DNA of 64,000 bases from Flavobacterium reichenbachii. GTDB taxonomy: Bacteria; Bacteroidota; Bacteroidia; Flavobacteriales; Flavobacteriaceae. Positions within the stretch are counted from its first letter, which is position 1; the number at the start of each line of letters is the position of its first letter. Below, piece by piece: positions 16,958 to 25,948 of the stretch. The stretch lies in the NCBI RefSeq assembly GCF_002217435.1, contig NZ_MUHF01000011.1, positions 62,001-126,000 on the forward strand, read 5' to 3'. The notes under the pieces are model-generated. The model saw nothing but the letters and a program-made list of their open reading frames with translations, made no database searches and was not told the DNA's origin. Made by a program: the position numbers and the translations under genes.

Positions 16958-17797
16958 TTAGAAAACTCTTGCCAAATTAAACCCAAAGAAAATATCTCCC
17001 TTAGTCCAGTCTCCCGTAGTTCTTCCAAGATATCCGGCTTCATCAATGGCTTGAGAACTGGTAAAATGCATTTGAAAAACGTGTCCGCCGGTTTCCAGGT
17101 CAAAACCAATGGATAATGGATTTTTATAAATAGAATTTGACGCCCTGTTTAAGTGTGCCGCATAATCCATATTCAATGACCAGCGTTTTGCAAACTTATA
17201 TCTACCGCCAAAGCCAATGGCATATTGTGAATTGCTCTGTTCGGGGTCGAGCACAAAATTTTCATGGAAAAATGATGGAACTATTTCTAAAGATAATTTT
17301 TCAGATAATTTTCTGGAAATTAAAAGCTGGGCTACATAGGTGAGCCTATTTTTAAATTCAAGTTTAGGATATAGACTTTCCTTTAGCGTGTTGTTGATAG
17401 ACAAACTATTAAACCCTGCAATAGTCACCGGAAATCCGTCTTTTATTTGCGGCAATAACATATATTTTGTTGCAAAGTCATAAGCAAATTCACTTCTGGC
17501 GGCACTTATATTAATCCCCGGGGTCAATCCGTATATGAATTTTATTTGTGTGTTGGCGTTATCCAGTCCATAGAATCCCTCAAAGCCGTCTTTTATAGAA
17601 CCAAACCGGTGTGCTACAACAAAATACAAATCTCCTTTTGCCGCGAGTTTGGTCGATTCGAGATTGACAATCTTCAGGGCTTTAAATGCAGATGTCACCT
17701 TTTCTTTTGTGATTGGCGCATCAACTCCGGATAATAGGTCGTCTTGCGAATAGGTTAGTAATGGAAATAAAAACAATAATAGAATGAGCTTTTTCAT
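16958..17797 (-). CDS. DUF5777 family outer-membrane beta-barrel protein
   Basis: The 279-residue precursor has a signal peptide (KKLILLLFLFPLLTYS). Alternating amphipathic strands run throughout, ending in an aromatic residue (FFGFNLARVF), as outer-membrane barrels do. The ETGGHVFQMHFTSSQAIDEA and TGDWTKGDIFFGFN segments are hallmarks of DUF5777. Such proteins often sit beside c-type cytochromes and YceI proteins in Bacteroidota, as here. It lies 17 bp downstream of the OB-fold gene. A porin or periplasmic redox role is inferred only from company. Confidence 0.78.
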   Translation of the reverse strand: MKKLILLLFLFPLLTYSQDDLLSGVDAPITKEKVTSAFKALKIVNLESTKLAAKGDLYFVVAHRFGSIKDGFEGFYGLDNANTQIKFIYGLTPGINISAARSEFAYDFATKYMLLPQIKDGFPVTIAGFNSLSINNTLKESLYPKLEFKNRLTYVAQLLISRKLSEKLSLEIVPSFFHENFVLDPEQSNSQYAIGFGGRYKFAKRWSLNMDYAAHLNRASNSIYKNPLSIGFDLETGGHVFQMHFTSSQAIDEAGYLGRTTGDWTKGDIFFGFNLARVF

Positions 17798-17814
17798 GTG
17801 GTTAATTTTAATTG

Positions 17815-18213
17815 TTATTTGTTTTGGTGTACAAGGGAGGATTGATCTATTTTAAATTCTTGTAAGAGCTCATCATATCCTAAAAATCGTCCTTTAATTT
17901 TTAGCATTCTGCCAATTGCAATGTCTTTGGGCAAACTGTCTTTGAAGGTTGCAAATATCTTTTCGCTAATAACGATTCCCTTACTGGCGGGTTCAACAGC
18001 TGTTACAATTGCAGTTACTTCAATTGTTTTGTCCTGGTATTTGGCAGTAGCAAGGCTGTCATTGAAAGTAAATTCTTTTTCGAGTCCTTTAACCGTTACA
18101 GTATAATCTGCAGTTTCTGATTCGATATTCCTATGACCTTTGTAACTGTAGAGGTAAATTGAGATCCCGGTTATCAGGAAGAGGGGAATAATAATAAGTA
18201 TTTTTTTTCTCAT
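17815..18213 (-). CDS. OB-fold (tRNA_anti-like) membrane-anchored protein
   Basis: The 132-residue protein has an N-terminal hydrophobic anchor (KILIIIPLFLITGISIYLY), then a beta-rich domain (FTFNDSLATAKYQDKTIEVT, GRMLKIKGRFLGYDELLQEF) typical of the OB-fold tRNA_anti-like family of Bacteroidota. Despite the family label, it is an envelope protein and not a tRNA-binding factor. It is the first gene of a minus-strand row with the DUF5777 barrel and is divergent from the cytochrome c gene. Confidence 0.7.
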   Translation of the reverse strand: MRKKILIIIPLFLITGISIYLYSYKGHRNIESETADYTVTVKGLEKEFTFNDSLATAKYQDKTIEVTAIVTAVEPASKGIVISEKIFATFKDSLPKDIAIGRMLKIKGRFLGYDELLQEFKIDQSSLVHQNK

Positions 18214-18379
18214 GGCTGGTTTTTAGTATTTGGATTATCTACGTTAAAAAATACCTATTGGATTTAAATGATCAAATATGACTGCTGCTAAATCTGTATC
18301 ATCCATTTCACCGTATATGATTTGAAAATGCTTTAAATATTAAAATCATTTAGCCTTTCTAAAACTAAAAACCAATCCC

Positions 18380-18748
18380 ATGAATTTAAAAACTCGTTTG
18401 CTTATTCCATCATTTGCTTTACTACTGGTAAGTTGTACAGATGATAATCCCAGTACTTTAATTGACACTCCACCAATTACCGGCGTTGCCACATACAATC
18501 AGAATGTGAAATCCATCATTGATAATAATTGTGTTGTCTGCCATGCAGCTGTTCCCAAAAATGGGGCACCTATGTCCCTGGTTACTTATGACCAGGTTAA
18601 AAATGCGGTCTTAAATCGCGGGCTGCTCAACCGGATTTCTTTAGAAAATGGAAATAGTTCATTAATGCCACAGGGAGGGCCAAGATTGCCTCAAACCACA
18701 ATTGATGTTATTAAAAAATGGGAACAAGATGGATTATTAGAGCAATAA
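18380..18748 (+). CDS. Lipoprotein c-type cytochrome
   Basis: The 122-residue precursor has a lipobox (LLVSC, Cys 19). A single heme-attachment motif CVVCH lies at residues 51-55, preceded by NVKSIIDNN as in many Bacteroidota monoheme cytochromes. The likely sixth heme ligand is Met in SSLMPQGG (about 94). It should be an envelope-anchored electron carrier. It is followed 15 bp later by two YceI genes in the same direction, forming an operon. Confidence 0.82.
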   Translation: MNLKTRLLIPSFALLLVSCTDDNPSTLIDTPPITGVATYNQNVKSIIDNNCVVCHAAVPKNGAPMSLVTYDQVKNAVLNRGLLNRISLENGNSSLMPQGGPRLPQTTIDVIKKWEQDGLLEQ

Positions 18749-18763
18749 TCCATAGTAAAAAAC

Positions 18764-19303
18764 ATGAAAAAAACCATAGTAATGCCAATGATATTGGCCT
18801 CGTTCCTTGTTTTTTCGCAGGAAAAAATATTAACTAAATCATCAACAATCACTTTTGAAGCTTCGGTCCCGTCTTTTCAGCCGGTTTTAGGAACCAATAC
18901 CAATGTAACTTTTGTTTTAAATCCAGCAACAGGTGAAATTGCATCCTTAGCCCTGATAAAAGGATTTCAGTTTGAAATGCCTTTGATGGAAGAACATTTC
19001 AATGAAAATTACATGGAGAGCGATAAATATCCAAAAGCTATTTTTAGAGGAAAAATAGAAAAGTTTGATTCGAATAATTTAACTGAAGATTATAAAGATT
19101 ACCTAATAAAAGGAAATTTAGAACTTCATGGGAAATCAAGAGATATAAATGCGAGCGCAAAGATCACCAGGACAGGTTCCAGAATTACCATCATTTCAGA
19201 TTTTGCTGTTAATGCCAGTGATTTTGGCATTCCAATTCCATCGCTTATCAAGTATAAACTTGATGATAGAGTAAAGGTTCAAATTATTGCTGTTTTAAAA
19301 TAA
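18764..19303 (+). CDS. YceI family periplasmic lipid-binding protein, copy 1
   Basis: The 179-residue secreted protein has a short signal peptide (to FLVFSQ) and the YceI lipocalin-like pattern. LALIKGFQFEMPLMEEHFNE, then YMESDKYPKAIFRGKI, and GNLELHGKSRDI are the family's three best-conserved blocks. YceI proteins bind long isoprenoids or amide lipids in the periplasm. It follows the cytochrome c gene closely. The next gene is a clear paralogue, so this is a tandem duplication. Confidence 0.88.
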   Translation: MKKTIVMPMILASFLVFSQEKILTKSSTITFEASVPSFQPVLGTNTNVTFVLNPATGEIASLALIKGFQFEMPLMEEHFNENYMESDKYPKAIFRGKIEKFDSNNLTEDYKDYLIKGNLELHGKSRDINASAKITRTGSRITIISDFAVNASDFGIPIPSLIKYKLDDRVKVQIIAVLK

Positions 19304-19348
19304 GCAAAAAATTGATTTTTAAACTAACATAATAATATAAAGAAAACC

Positions 19349-19888
19349 ATGAAAAAAATTATACTCGTTTCCATGCTTTATGCTTGCGCTATTGGTCTGG
19401 CGCAAGAAAAAATGATCAGTAAAACAGGTAAAATAACTTTTGAAGCATCTGTTGCTTCTTTTGAAGAGGTTAAAGCTACAAATAACAATGTAACCTTTGT
19501 ATTGAATACTACAACAGGAGAAATTGCAAGTTTAGCATTGATGAAAGGATTTCAATTTAAAGTTGCGTTAATGGAAGAGCATTTCAATGAAAATTATATG
19601 GAGAGCGATCAATACCCTAAAGCTATATTTAAAGGGAAAATAGAAGATTTTGATTTAAACAGTCTTACCAATTCCGCTAAAGATTTTACTATAAAAGGGA
19701 AGTTAGAGCTTCATGGAAAATCAAAGGATATAATAACCAAAGCAAGGATAATGATGTCCGGATCTGGAATTAGTATTGTATCTAATTTTGCCGTAAATGC
19801 CAGTGATTTTAACATCGTCATACCAACTCTCGTGAAAAGCAAAGTTTCTAATAAAATAAATATTCTAGTTGTTGCGGTTTTGAAATGA
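19349..19888 (+). CDS. YceI family periplasmic lipid-binding protein, copy 2
   Basis: This is the same length (179 residues) and block structure as the gene 45 bp upstream: LALMKGFQFKVALMEEHFNE, YMESDQYPKAIFKGKI, GKLELHGKSKDI. The signal peptide ends near GLAQ. The two copies differ mainly in surface positions, so they may have diverged in ligand. It ends the cytochrome-YceI operon. Confidence 0.88.
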   Translation: MKKIILVSMLYACAIGLAQEKMISKTGKITFEASVASFEEVKATNNNVTFVLNTTTGEIASLALMKGFQFKVALMEEHFNENYMESDQYPKAIFKGKIEDFDLNSLTNSAKDFTIKGKLELHGKSKDIITKARIMMSGSGISIVSNFAVNASDFNIVIPTLVKSKVSNKINILVVAVLK

Positions 19889-19953
19889 CAGATCAAAAAA
19901 GTAAGATTTATAACTTTAAGAGAAGTATACTAAACCATTAAAAAGATTTAATT

Positions 19954-20850
19954 TTGAAAAACCAATTATTCGCTATTTCAAAAATGGAGGAAGAAATAAA
20001 AGTTGAAAACGACTTTGCACTTATCCGTTTTCAGAATGACGGTCCAGAACCTTTTTTTACACACCGTCAACTAACCACTGATTTCATACAGTTTCATTTC
20101 GTACTTAAAGGTAACGCCAAATTTTCATGTAATAATGGTAATTATGATTTAGCACTACAAGAAGAAAAATCCTTTCTTTTATACAATCCACAAAAAGAGC
20201 TACCATTTCATTTAGAGCTTTCACCAAATTCGTGGATGATTTCTGTTATTATTTCAATTAGGAAATTTCATGCATTGTTTTCTGTTGAAGCAGATTATAT
20301 TACTTTTTTAAGTCCTGATAACAAGTATAAAAATTATTATAATGAAGGTTGTATAAGTCCTTCAATGGCAGTTGTTTTAAGCCAGTTGTTCCATTATAAC
20401 CTTCATCCATCCATAAAAAATCTTTATTGTAAAGGTAAAGGATACGAATTACTTAGTTTATCTTTTAACAGGAGCGAAGATCCAAATGCGCATCATTGTC
20501 CGTTTTTAATTGATGAAGGTAATGTATTGAAAATAAAAAAAGCCAAAGAAATTATCATCGCCAATATGGCTGAACCGCCTGGTTTACAAGAATTAGCCGA
20601 TGAAATTGGTCTGAATCTGAAGAAACTGAAAATGGGTTTCAAACAAATTTATGGGGATACGGTTTACGGTTTTCTTTTTGACTATAAAATGGATTTCGCC
20701 ACAAAATTGCTTGACAGCGGTTCTTACAATGTAAACGAAGTGGGGTTGAAAATAGGTTACAGTACAGGAAGCCATTTCATTGCAGGATTCAAGAAAAAGT
20801 TTGCAACAACTCCAAAAAAATATCTGATGTCGATTAATACGAATGTTTAA
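19954..20850 (+). CDS. AraC family transcriptional regulator
   Basis: The 298-residue protein has an N-terminal cupin-like sensing region (about 30-120) and a C-terminal AraC double HTH. The first helix pair is LQELADEIGLNLKKLKMGF and the second is VNEVGLKIGYSTGSHFIAGF followed by KKKFATTPKKYL. The start used is TTG because the codons after it (KNQLFAISK) look coding; the alternative is the ATG at 19984 (MEEEIKVEND). It is encoded just upstream of hemH, so iron or heme responsiveness is plausible but unproven. Confidence 0.85.
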   Translation: MKNQLFAISKMEEEIKVENDFALIRFQNDGPEPFFTHRQLTTDFIQFHFVLKGNAKFSCNNGNYDLALQEEKSFLLYNPQKELPFHLELSPNSWMISVIISIRKFHALFSVEADYITFLSPDNKYKNYYNEGCISPSMAVVLSQLFHYNLHPSIKNLYCKGKGYELLSLSFNRSEDPNAHHCPFLIDEGNVLKIKKAKEIIIANMAEPPGLQELADEIGLNLKKLKMGFKQIYGDTVYGFLFDYKMDFATKLLDSGSYNVNEVGLKIGYSTGSHFIAGFKKKFATTPKKYLMSINTNV

Positions 20851-20975
20851 GTTTTGTTGGCTATGAGCCTGGTGATAATGAACGGGCGAAGCAATCCACG
20901 AATTTTAATCTACTCAATCTGCAAAATCTGCGCGACAATTTTAACATCTATTCTATAGAACAAAGCAAAAAGTAA

Positions 20976-21989
20976 ATGAAAGGCGTATTATTAGTAAACT
21001 TAGGATCTCCGGAAAGTCCAACTACAAAAGATGTAAAACCATATTTAGACGAGTTTTTAATGGACAAACACGTGATCGATGTTCCGTATTTGTTGCGAGC
21101 TTTTTTAGTTCGTGGCATTATCCTGAGAAAAAGACCGGAAGAATCTGCACATGCTTATACTAAAATTTGGTGGGAAGAAGGTTCTCCGTTAGTGGTGCTA
21201 TCTGAAAGAATGCAGAAAAAAGTACAGTCTTTAGTAAATGTTCCGGTTTCGTTAGCAATGCGCTATGGAAGCATGACAATTGAAAAAGGGCTACAGGAAT
21301 TACATGATAAAGGAGTCACAGAAGTATTACTTTTTCCTTTATATCCGCAATATGCAATGGCTTCAACATTGACAATTTTGGTTAAAGCGGAAGAAATTCG
21401 TAAAAAGAAATTTCCACAAATGACTTTTACCGATGTTCCTGCGTTTTATAACAAACCGGATTACATCAAGAATCTGGCTGATTCTATCCAGAAACATCTA
21501 GTTGGATTCGACTACGATCATCTGTTATTCTCGTATCACGGAATTCCGGAGCGTCACATTCGCAAAACCGATGTAACCAAATCACATTGTAAAATTGACG
21601 GCTCTTGCTGTAACACACCTTCGCCGGCACACGATTTCTGCTATCGTCATCAATGTTATGAAACCACAAAACAAGTGGTGAAATTATTAGGACTTCCAGC
21701 TGATAAATACAGTTTAACTTTTCAATCGCGTTTAGCGGGAGACAAATGGTTAGAACCTTATACCGATGTTGAAGTTGATAAAATGCCAGCAAAAGGGATC
21801 AAGAAATTGGCAGTTGTAACTCCGGCTTTCGTTTCAGATTGTTTAGAAACGCTGGAAGAAATCGCAATGCGAGCCAAAGAAGATTTTGAAGCAAAAGGAG
21901 GAGAGAATTTCTTAGCGATTCCGTGTTTGAATGATGATGATGAATGGTGTCAGACCGTGAGTAATTGGATTAATGACTGGGCTAGATAA
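20976..21989 (+). CDS. hemH: Ferrochelatase
   Basis: This enzyme inserts ferrous iron into protoporphyrin IX, the last step of heme b synthesis. The 337-residue protein has the family hallmarks: GVLLVNLGSPESPT at the start, the catalytic His in FSYHGIPERH (about residue 190), and the signature FQSRLAGDKWLEPY (about 250). A cysteine-rich insert (CKIDGSCCN, FCYRHQCYE) follows the active-site loop; some ferrochelatases use such cysteines for an iron-sulfur cluster, which is inference here. It lies 125 bp after the AraC gene. Confidence 0.96.
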   Translation: MKGVLLVNLGSPESPTTKDVKPYLDEFLMDKHVIDVPYLLRAFLVRGIILRKRPEESAHAYTKIWWEEGSPLVVLSERMQKKVQSLVNVPVSLAMRYGSMTIEKGLQELHDKGVTEVLLFPLYPQYAMASTLTILVKAEEIRKKKFPQMTFTDVPAFYNKPDYIKNLADSIQKHLVGFDYDHLLFSYHGIPERHIRKTDVTKSHCKIDGSCCNTPSPAHDFCYRHQCYETTKQVVKLLGLPADKYSLTFQSRLAGDKWLEPYTDVEVDKMPAKGIKKLAVVTPAFVSDCLETLEEIAMRAKEDFEAKGGENFLAIPCLNDDDEWCQTVSNWINDWAR

Positions 21990-22218
21990 ATCTAAAATAA
22001 GAGCATAGAATATTACATTTACTATTTCTAGTTAGATTATCTAATCTTTTGGTTAAATCCCCCAACTTTTGCACCTGATCCGATAGTCGTTGCAGGTTAT
22101 GGTTCTGTATCAAAAAAGACATCAGCTCCCTATATTTAAAGTATTGAGCTGCCAATAAAATGTTAAGCAGTATCTCATATATAATCTGCTATTACTATTG
22201 TTCAGGATAGTAATTACA

Positions 22219-22248
22219 GAAAAAGCCCTGAAATTTCAGGACTTTTTC
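22219..22248 (-). terminator. Hairpin terminator downstream of the fasciclin gene
   Basis: AAAAAGCCCTGAAA pairs with TTTCAGGACTTTTT with one mismatch. It can serve the minus-strand fasciclin gene and the opposite strand. Confidence 0.75.
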
Positions 22249-22274
22249 TATAATTGTATTTTATTCTCGGAAAA

Positions 22275-22829
22275 TTACATTTTCGGAAGCAGTACTGTAT
22301 CCACTACATGTATAACACCATTGGATTGATTTACATCTGAGATTGTAACTTTAGCCTTATTGCCGCTCTCGTCACTGATGTACAAATCTTTTCCATCCAT
22401 CCAGGCAGTTAAAGTTCCGCCGCTCACTGTTTTTAAAGTGGCTTTTCCTTTACCGGCTTTTATTGCTTTTGCAATATCAGAACTATTCATTTTACCGGAT
22501 ACTACATGATAGGTCAATATAGTTTGCAATGTTTTAATATTCTCAGGTTTCAATAATGTTTCAACAGTTCCGGCCGGTAATTTACTAAAAGCTTCATTTG
22601 TCGGTGCAAAAACAGTAAATGGACCTTTACCTTGCAGGGTTTCAACTAATCCTGCTGCTTTTACTGCTGCTACCAAGGTGGTATGATCCTTTGAGTTTAC
22701 CGCATTTTCTATAATATTTTTATTAGGATACATAGCCGCTCCACCAACCATTACTGTTTTTTGTGCAAATGATGTAAATCCAAATCCTAATGCCAGGATT
22801 GCTGCTGCTAAAAATTTTCCAGTTTTCAT
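22275..22829 (-). CDS. Secreted fasciclin-domain protein
   Basis: The 184-residue precursor has a signal peptide (to TSFAQ) and one fasciclin (FAS1) domain. Its H1 box is GPFTVFAPTNEAFSKLPAGT, followed by LTYHVVSGKMNSSDI and the terminal NGVIHVVDTVLLP. FAS1 domains mediate adhesion or bind small hydrophobic ligands; this single-domain form is common in Bacteroidota, often near stress genes. It stands alone, divergent from the Crp regulator upstream. Confidence 0.92.
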   Translation of the reverse strand: MKTGKFLAAAILALGFGFTSFAQKTVMVGGAAMYPNKNIIENAVNSKDHTTLVAAVKAAGLVETLQGKGPFTVFAPTNEAFSKLPAGTVETLLKPENIKTLQTILTYHVVSGKMNSSDIAKAIKAGKGKATLKTVSGGTLTAWMDGKDLYISDESGNKAKVTISDVNQSNGVIHVVDTVLLPKM

Positions 22830-23182
22830 AATTACTTTTTTTAAGTTATAAAGTCATTTACGCTTTAATATTCTTTTTGGTTTTAAAATAAGCCAAGAAA
22901 TAAACTAAAAGAAAACCGGACTAACTATAAGGTATTATGGATGAGTATTTTAAGGGAATATTTTTTGATAACTTACTATGGTCAAAATAATTTCGCTGTT
23001 ATCTTCACAATCAAAGCAGCCTGAAAAGATGAAATGGAATGCTAAAATTTCTTTTTCTTTAGTTGTGATATGTTTAGATCAGAAAAGCAGTTTAGATACT
23101 ATACTTTTAATGTAACTTTATTAATCGTAAATTATGCATCAGGCTACTATATACTTATAGGGCTTGAATATGCGATTTAAAC
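22830..23182. other. Divergent intergenic region, no gene seen
   Basis: This separates the fasciclin gene from the Crp/Fnr gene. It is AT-rich and has no reading frame or dyad I would call; it must hold both promoters. Confidence 0.5.
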
Positions 23183-23914
23183 ATGGAAGCGAATTATTTT
23201 TCAAATTGTTTACATTTACCAAATAATGTATCTCTTATGTACGAAGAATTAAAATATTGGTATTTGCGTGATCATAAATTGTTTAGGACTTTGAGTTTTT
23301 CTCAAATCAAGCAACTTTGCATAATCACAGGTTTTAAAAAAGCCTCAAAAGGGGAAATTATTTATTTTTCATCTTCAGATGTGCCCCGGATTTTTTTACT
23401 TAAAAAGGGGAATATCAAGATTGTTGCCCTGGATAGTAATGGCAACGAAACTATAAAGGACATTATCCAGAAAGGAGATTTGTTTGGTGAACTGACTTTG
23501 GAAACAGATAATAAAAACGAAGAATATGCAAAAGTCCTTTCAGACGATGTTGCCATCTGCAGCTTTTTAATGTCTGATTTTGAAGATTTATTGCTTCGTA
23601 ATCCGACTTTAGCACTTTCATACACCAAGTTTGTAGGACTGAAAATGAAACGTATTAAAAACAATTATGCCAATCTAATTTCTAAGGATGCCAAAACCAG
23701 ATTGTATCAATTCCTGAAAGACTGGGCAGAACAGGAAGGCGTTAGAGAAGAAAATTCAGTAGCCATTGAAAATTATCTAACCCAAAATGATATTGCCCAG
23801 ATTATCTGTACTTCCAGACAAACCGCTACACAATTACTCAATGAGATGGAAACCAATCAGCTTTTAAACTACAACAGAAAAGAAATTATTATTCGAGATA
23901 TTACCAAATTATAA
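23183..23914 (+). CDS. Crp/Fnr family transcriptional regulator
   Basis: The 243-residue protein has a cNMP-binding-like barrel (FLLKKGNIKIVALDSNGNET, KGDLFGELTLE) and a complete Crp-type winged HTH (LTQNDIAQIICTSRQTATQL near residue 200). The GEL motif is present but the CRP phosphate-binding arginine is not evident, so another signal is likely. No iron-sulfur cysteine cluster is seen. A later start at MYEELKYWY is possible. It lies just upstream of the peroxiredoxin-YHS-DoxX operon and is its most likely local regulator. Confidence 0.85.
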   Translation: MEANYFSNCLHLPNNVSLMYEELKYWYLRDHKLFRTLSFSQIKQLCIITGFKKASKGEIIYFSSSDVPRIFLLKKGNIKIVALDSNGNETIKDIIQKGDLFGELTLETDNKNEEYAKVLSDDVAICSFLMSDFEDLLLRNPTLALSYTKFVGLKMKRIKNNYANLISKDAKTRLYQFLKDWAEQEGVREENSVAIENYLTQNDIAQIICTSRQTATQLLNEMETNQLLNYNRKEIIIRDITKL

Positions 23915-24004
23915 TTATTTTGGGCTAAGTGTAAATTAGCCGACATTTTGCTTTTTTATAGTATGATAATTTTACATTATTAAAAAGATGTAAAAACATA
24001 CACT

Positions 24005-24601
24005 ATGAAAAAATTACTTTTTATTTTTTTAGCGACCCTTACTTGGGCTGCTAACGCGCAGAACATGATTGCTAAATCTGCCACTGATATCGCTCCTTTG
24101 CTAATAGGAGAGAAGATTCCAAACCTTACTTTAAAATCATCGGATAATACAGATGTACAAATTTCAGACCTGCTAAAAAAGAAAAAGACAGTTCTTGTTT
24201 TTTATCGTGGAGGCTGGTGCCCGTATTGCAATATGCATCTGCAGGCATTGGCTGAAGCCGAAAAGCAAGTTCTGGATTTGGGATATCAAATTATTGCGGT
24301 AAGTCCTGATTCTGCTGAAAATTTAAAAATGACAGCAGAAAAAGATAAAGTAAAATATACCTTACTTTCTGACTCAAAAGGAGAATTAATAAAAGCCATG
24401 GGAATTGCTTTTGAGGCTCCTGAAAACTATAAAAGTGTAATTAACGTAAATTCTAAAGGAATGAATACTAGTTTTTTACCTGTTCCGTCCGTTTTTGTTG
24501 TGAATCCCCAGAGTGATATCCTTTTTGAATATGTCTCTCCTGATTTTAAGCATCGTATCACGACCGAATTACTTGTTTCAGTATTAAAAAATTTAAAATA
24601 A
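24005..24601 (+). CDS. Exported peroxiredoxin-like (AhpC/TSA) protein
   Basis: The 198-residue precursor has a signal peptide ending near ANAQ, so it acts outside the cytoplasm. The thioredoxin-like fold carries the active site RGGWCPYCNMH, with Cys 72 and Cys 75 forming a CxxC. That makes it closer to thiol peroxidase/alkyl hydroperoxide reductase-like proteins than to 2-Cys AhpC. It probably reduces peroxides or disulfides. It is the first gene of a seven-gene run with very short gaps. Confidence 0.85.
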   Translation: MKKLLFIFLATLTWAANAQNMIAKSATDIAPLLIGEKIPNLTLKSSDNTDVQISDLLKKKKTVLVFYRGGWCPYCNMHLQALAEAEKQVLDLGYQIIAVSPDSAENLKMTAEKDKVKYTLLSDSKGELIKAMGIAFEAPENYKSVINVNSKGMNTSFLPVPSVFVVNPQSDILFEYVSPDFKHRITTELLVSVLKNLK

Positions 24602-24606
24602 AAAAA

Positions 24607-25065
24607 ATGAAAAAGTTAGTATTACTTGTATTGATTTTGGTTTTTGGAGTTTCTTCTGCTCAAAATGATGCCAAAAGAGCTAGCCAGTATAATTTAGAAA
24701 ACAAAACTGCCATTCAGGGTTATGATCCGGTAGGATATTTTAGTCAGGGAAAAGCAGTTAAAGGGAAAAAAGGGATCTCAGCTTCTTACCAGGGCGTGAT
24801 TTATAATTTTTCGTCAGGTGAAAATAAAAATGCTTTTCTGAAAAATCCATCAAAATACGAACCTCAATACGGTGGCTGGTGTGCTTATGCGATGGGAAGC
24901 GCTGGCGAAAAAGTCGAAATAAACCCCGAAACGTTTAAAATTACTGATGGCAAACTTTTTCTGTTTTACAATGCCTTTTTCAACAACACCTTAAAAAGCT
25001 GGAATAAAGACGAGGTAAATTTAAAAACACAGGCAGATGACAACTGGAAAAAAATCTATAAATAA
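24607..25065 (+). CDS. Exported YHS-domain protein
   Basis: The 152-residue precursor has a signal peptide (to VSSAQ) and a YHS-type domain: AIQGYDPVGYFSQGKAVKG, YNFSSGENKNAFLKNPSKYE, YGGWCAYAMGSAG. YHS domains are proposed to bind metals, and the Cys in GGWCAYA is the conserved candidate ligand. It starts 5 bp after the peroxiredoxin gene and is cotranscribed with it. Confidence 0.88.
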   Translation: MKKLVLLVLILVFGVSSAQNDAKRASQYNLENKTAIQGYDPVGYFSQGKAVKGKKGISASYQGVIYNFSSGENKNAFLKNPSKYEPQYGGWCAYAMGSAGEKVEINPETFKITDGKLFLFYNAFFNNTLKSWNKDEVNLKTQADDNWKKIYK

Positions 25066-25072
25066 CACGGTC

Positions 25073-25453
25073 ATGAAAAGGGAAATTTTAATATGGATTC
25101 TCAGAATTGCCGCCTCGGTAATTTTATTGCAGACCTTATATTTCAAGTTCAGCGGAGCAGAAGAAAGCATCTATATTTTCACTGCCCTAGGAGTAGAACC
25201 TTACGGAAGAATTGGTTCAGCAATAGCCGAATTGATAGTGGTAATTTTAATCCTCATTCCAAAAACCACCTGGATTGGTGCTTTGAGTGGAATTGGGGTA
25301 ATGACCGGAGCTATTTTATCACATGTATTTGTTTTGGGACTCGTGGTAAAAGATGACGGCGGATTACTTTTTAGTCTGGCTATTATTACCTTATTATGCT
25401 GCCTGGGTTTGCTTTATTTCAACAAAAACAAATTGTCTAATCTTCTAAATTAA
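25073..25453 (+). CDS. DoxX-like membrane protein
   Basis: The 126-residue protein has four transmembrane helices. The first, IAASVILLQTLYFKFSGAEE, carries the K-F-x-G pattern of DoxX-type quinone-linked membrane proteins. The start chosen is MKREILIWILR, 7 bp after the YHS gene; a longer frame overlapping that gene is unlikely. It sits with exported thiol and YHS proteins, which suggests a membrane redox partner role. Confidence 0.82.
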   Translation: MKREILIWILRIAASVILLQTLYFKFSGAEESIYIFTALGVEPYGRIGSAIAELIVVILILIPKTTWIGALSGIGVMTGAILSHVFVLGLVVKDDGGLLFSLAIITLLCCLGLLYFNKNKLSNLLN

Positions 25454-25459
25454 AAGATC

Positions 25460-25948
25460 ATGTTACTAGAATCAATACGCCAGAGTTTAGATGAGTTAAT
25501 TTATCTATTAGATCAATTGTCAGATCAGGATTATTCAAAATCTTGCCAGGCTTTAAGTAATGCCACAATTGGCGAACATACAAGACATATTCTGGAGATG
25601 TTTCAATGTCTGGAACAAAGTTATGATTCGGGAATTTTAAATTATGACAACCGCCAGAGAAATAAGCAAATTCAAACCGAAACAGAATTTGCTAAAAAAT
25701 GCATTATTCAAATTAAAAAAGAATTGAAAAGCGAGAACAAAATAATCTATCTCGAACAGTTTATTGATGGTCTTAGCATGAGGATTCAAAGCAATTATTA
25801 TAGAGAATTGCTCTATAATTTAGAGCATTGTGTGCATCATCAGGCGCTCATAAAAGTGGCCGTTTTGCAATTCGAAAATATTATCATTGATGAAAATTTT
25901 GGTGTAGCGCGCTCGACCATAGCATACAGAAAACAATGTGTACAGTAA
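25460..25948 (+). CDS. DinB/YfiT-type protein
   Basis: The 162-residue four-helix-bundle protein has the metal-binding histidines expected for the DinB superfamily: GEHTRHILEM (about residues 38-47) and HCVHHQALI near residue 120. Members are metal-dependent thiol-transfer or hydrolase-like enzymes, often in stress operons. Its last codons overlap the start of the NRDE gene by 13 bp, so translation is coupled. Confidence 0.82.
   Translation: MLLESIRQSLDELIYLLDQLSDQDYSKSCQALSNATIGEHTRHILEMFQCLEQSYDSGILNYDNRQRNKQIQTETEFAKKCIIQIKKELKSENKIIYLEQFIDGLSMRIQSNYYRELLYNLEHCVHHQALIKVAVLQFENIIIDENFGVARSTIAYRKQCVQ

Noticed and set aside
22060..22140. Frame reading PDPIVVAGYGSVSKK, reminiscent of a TonB-plug or SusC-type segment
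   Set aside because: Isolated, no flanking homology that I can see, and stops follow; a chance match or a very decayed remnant.
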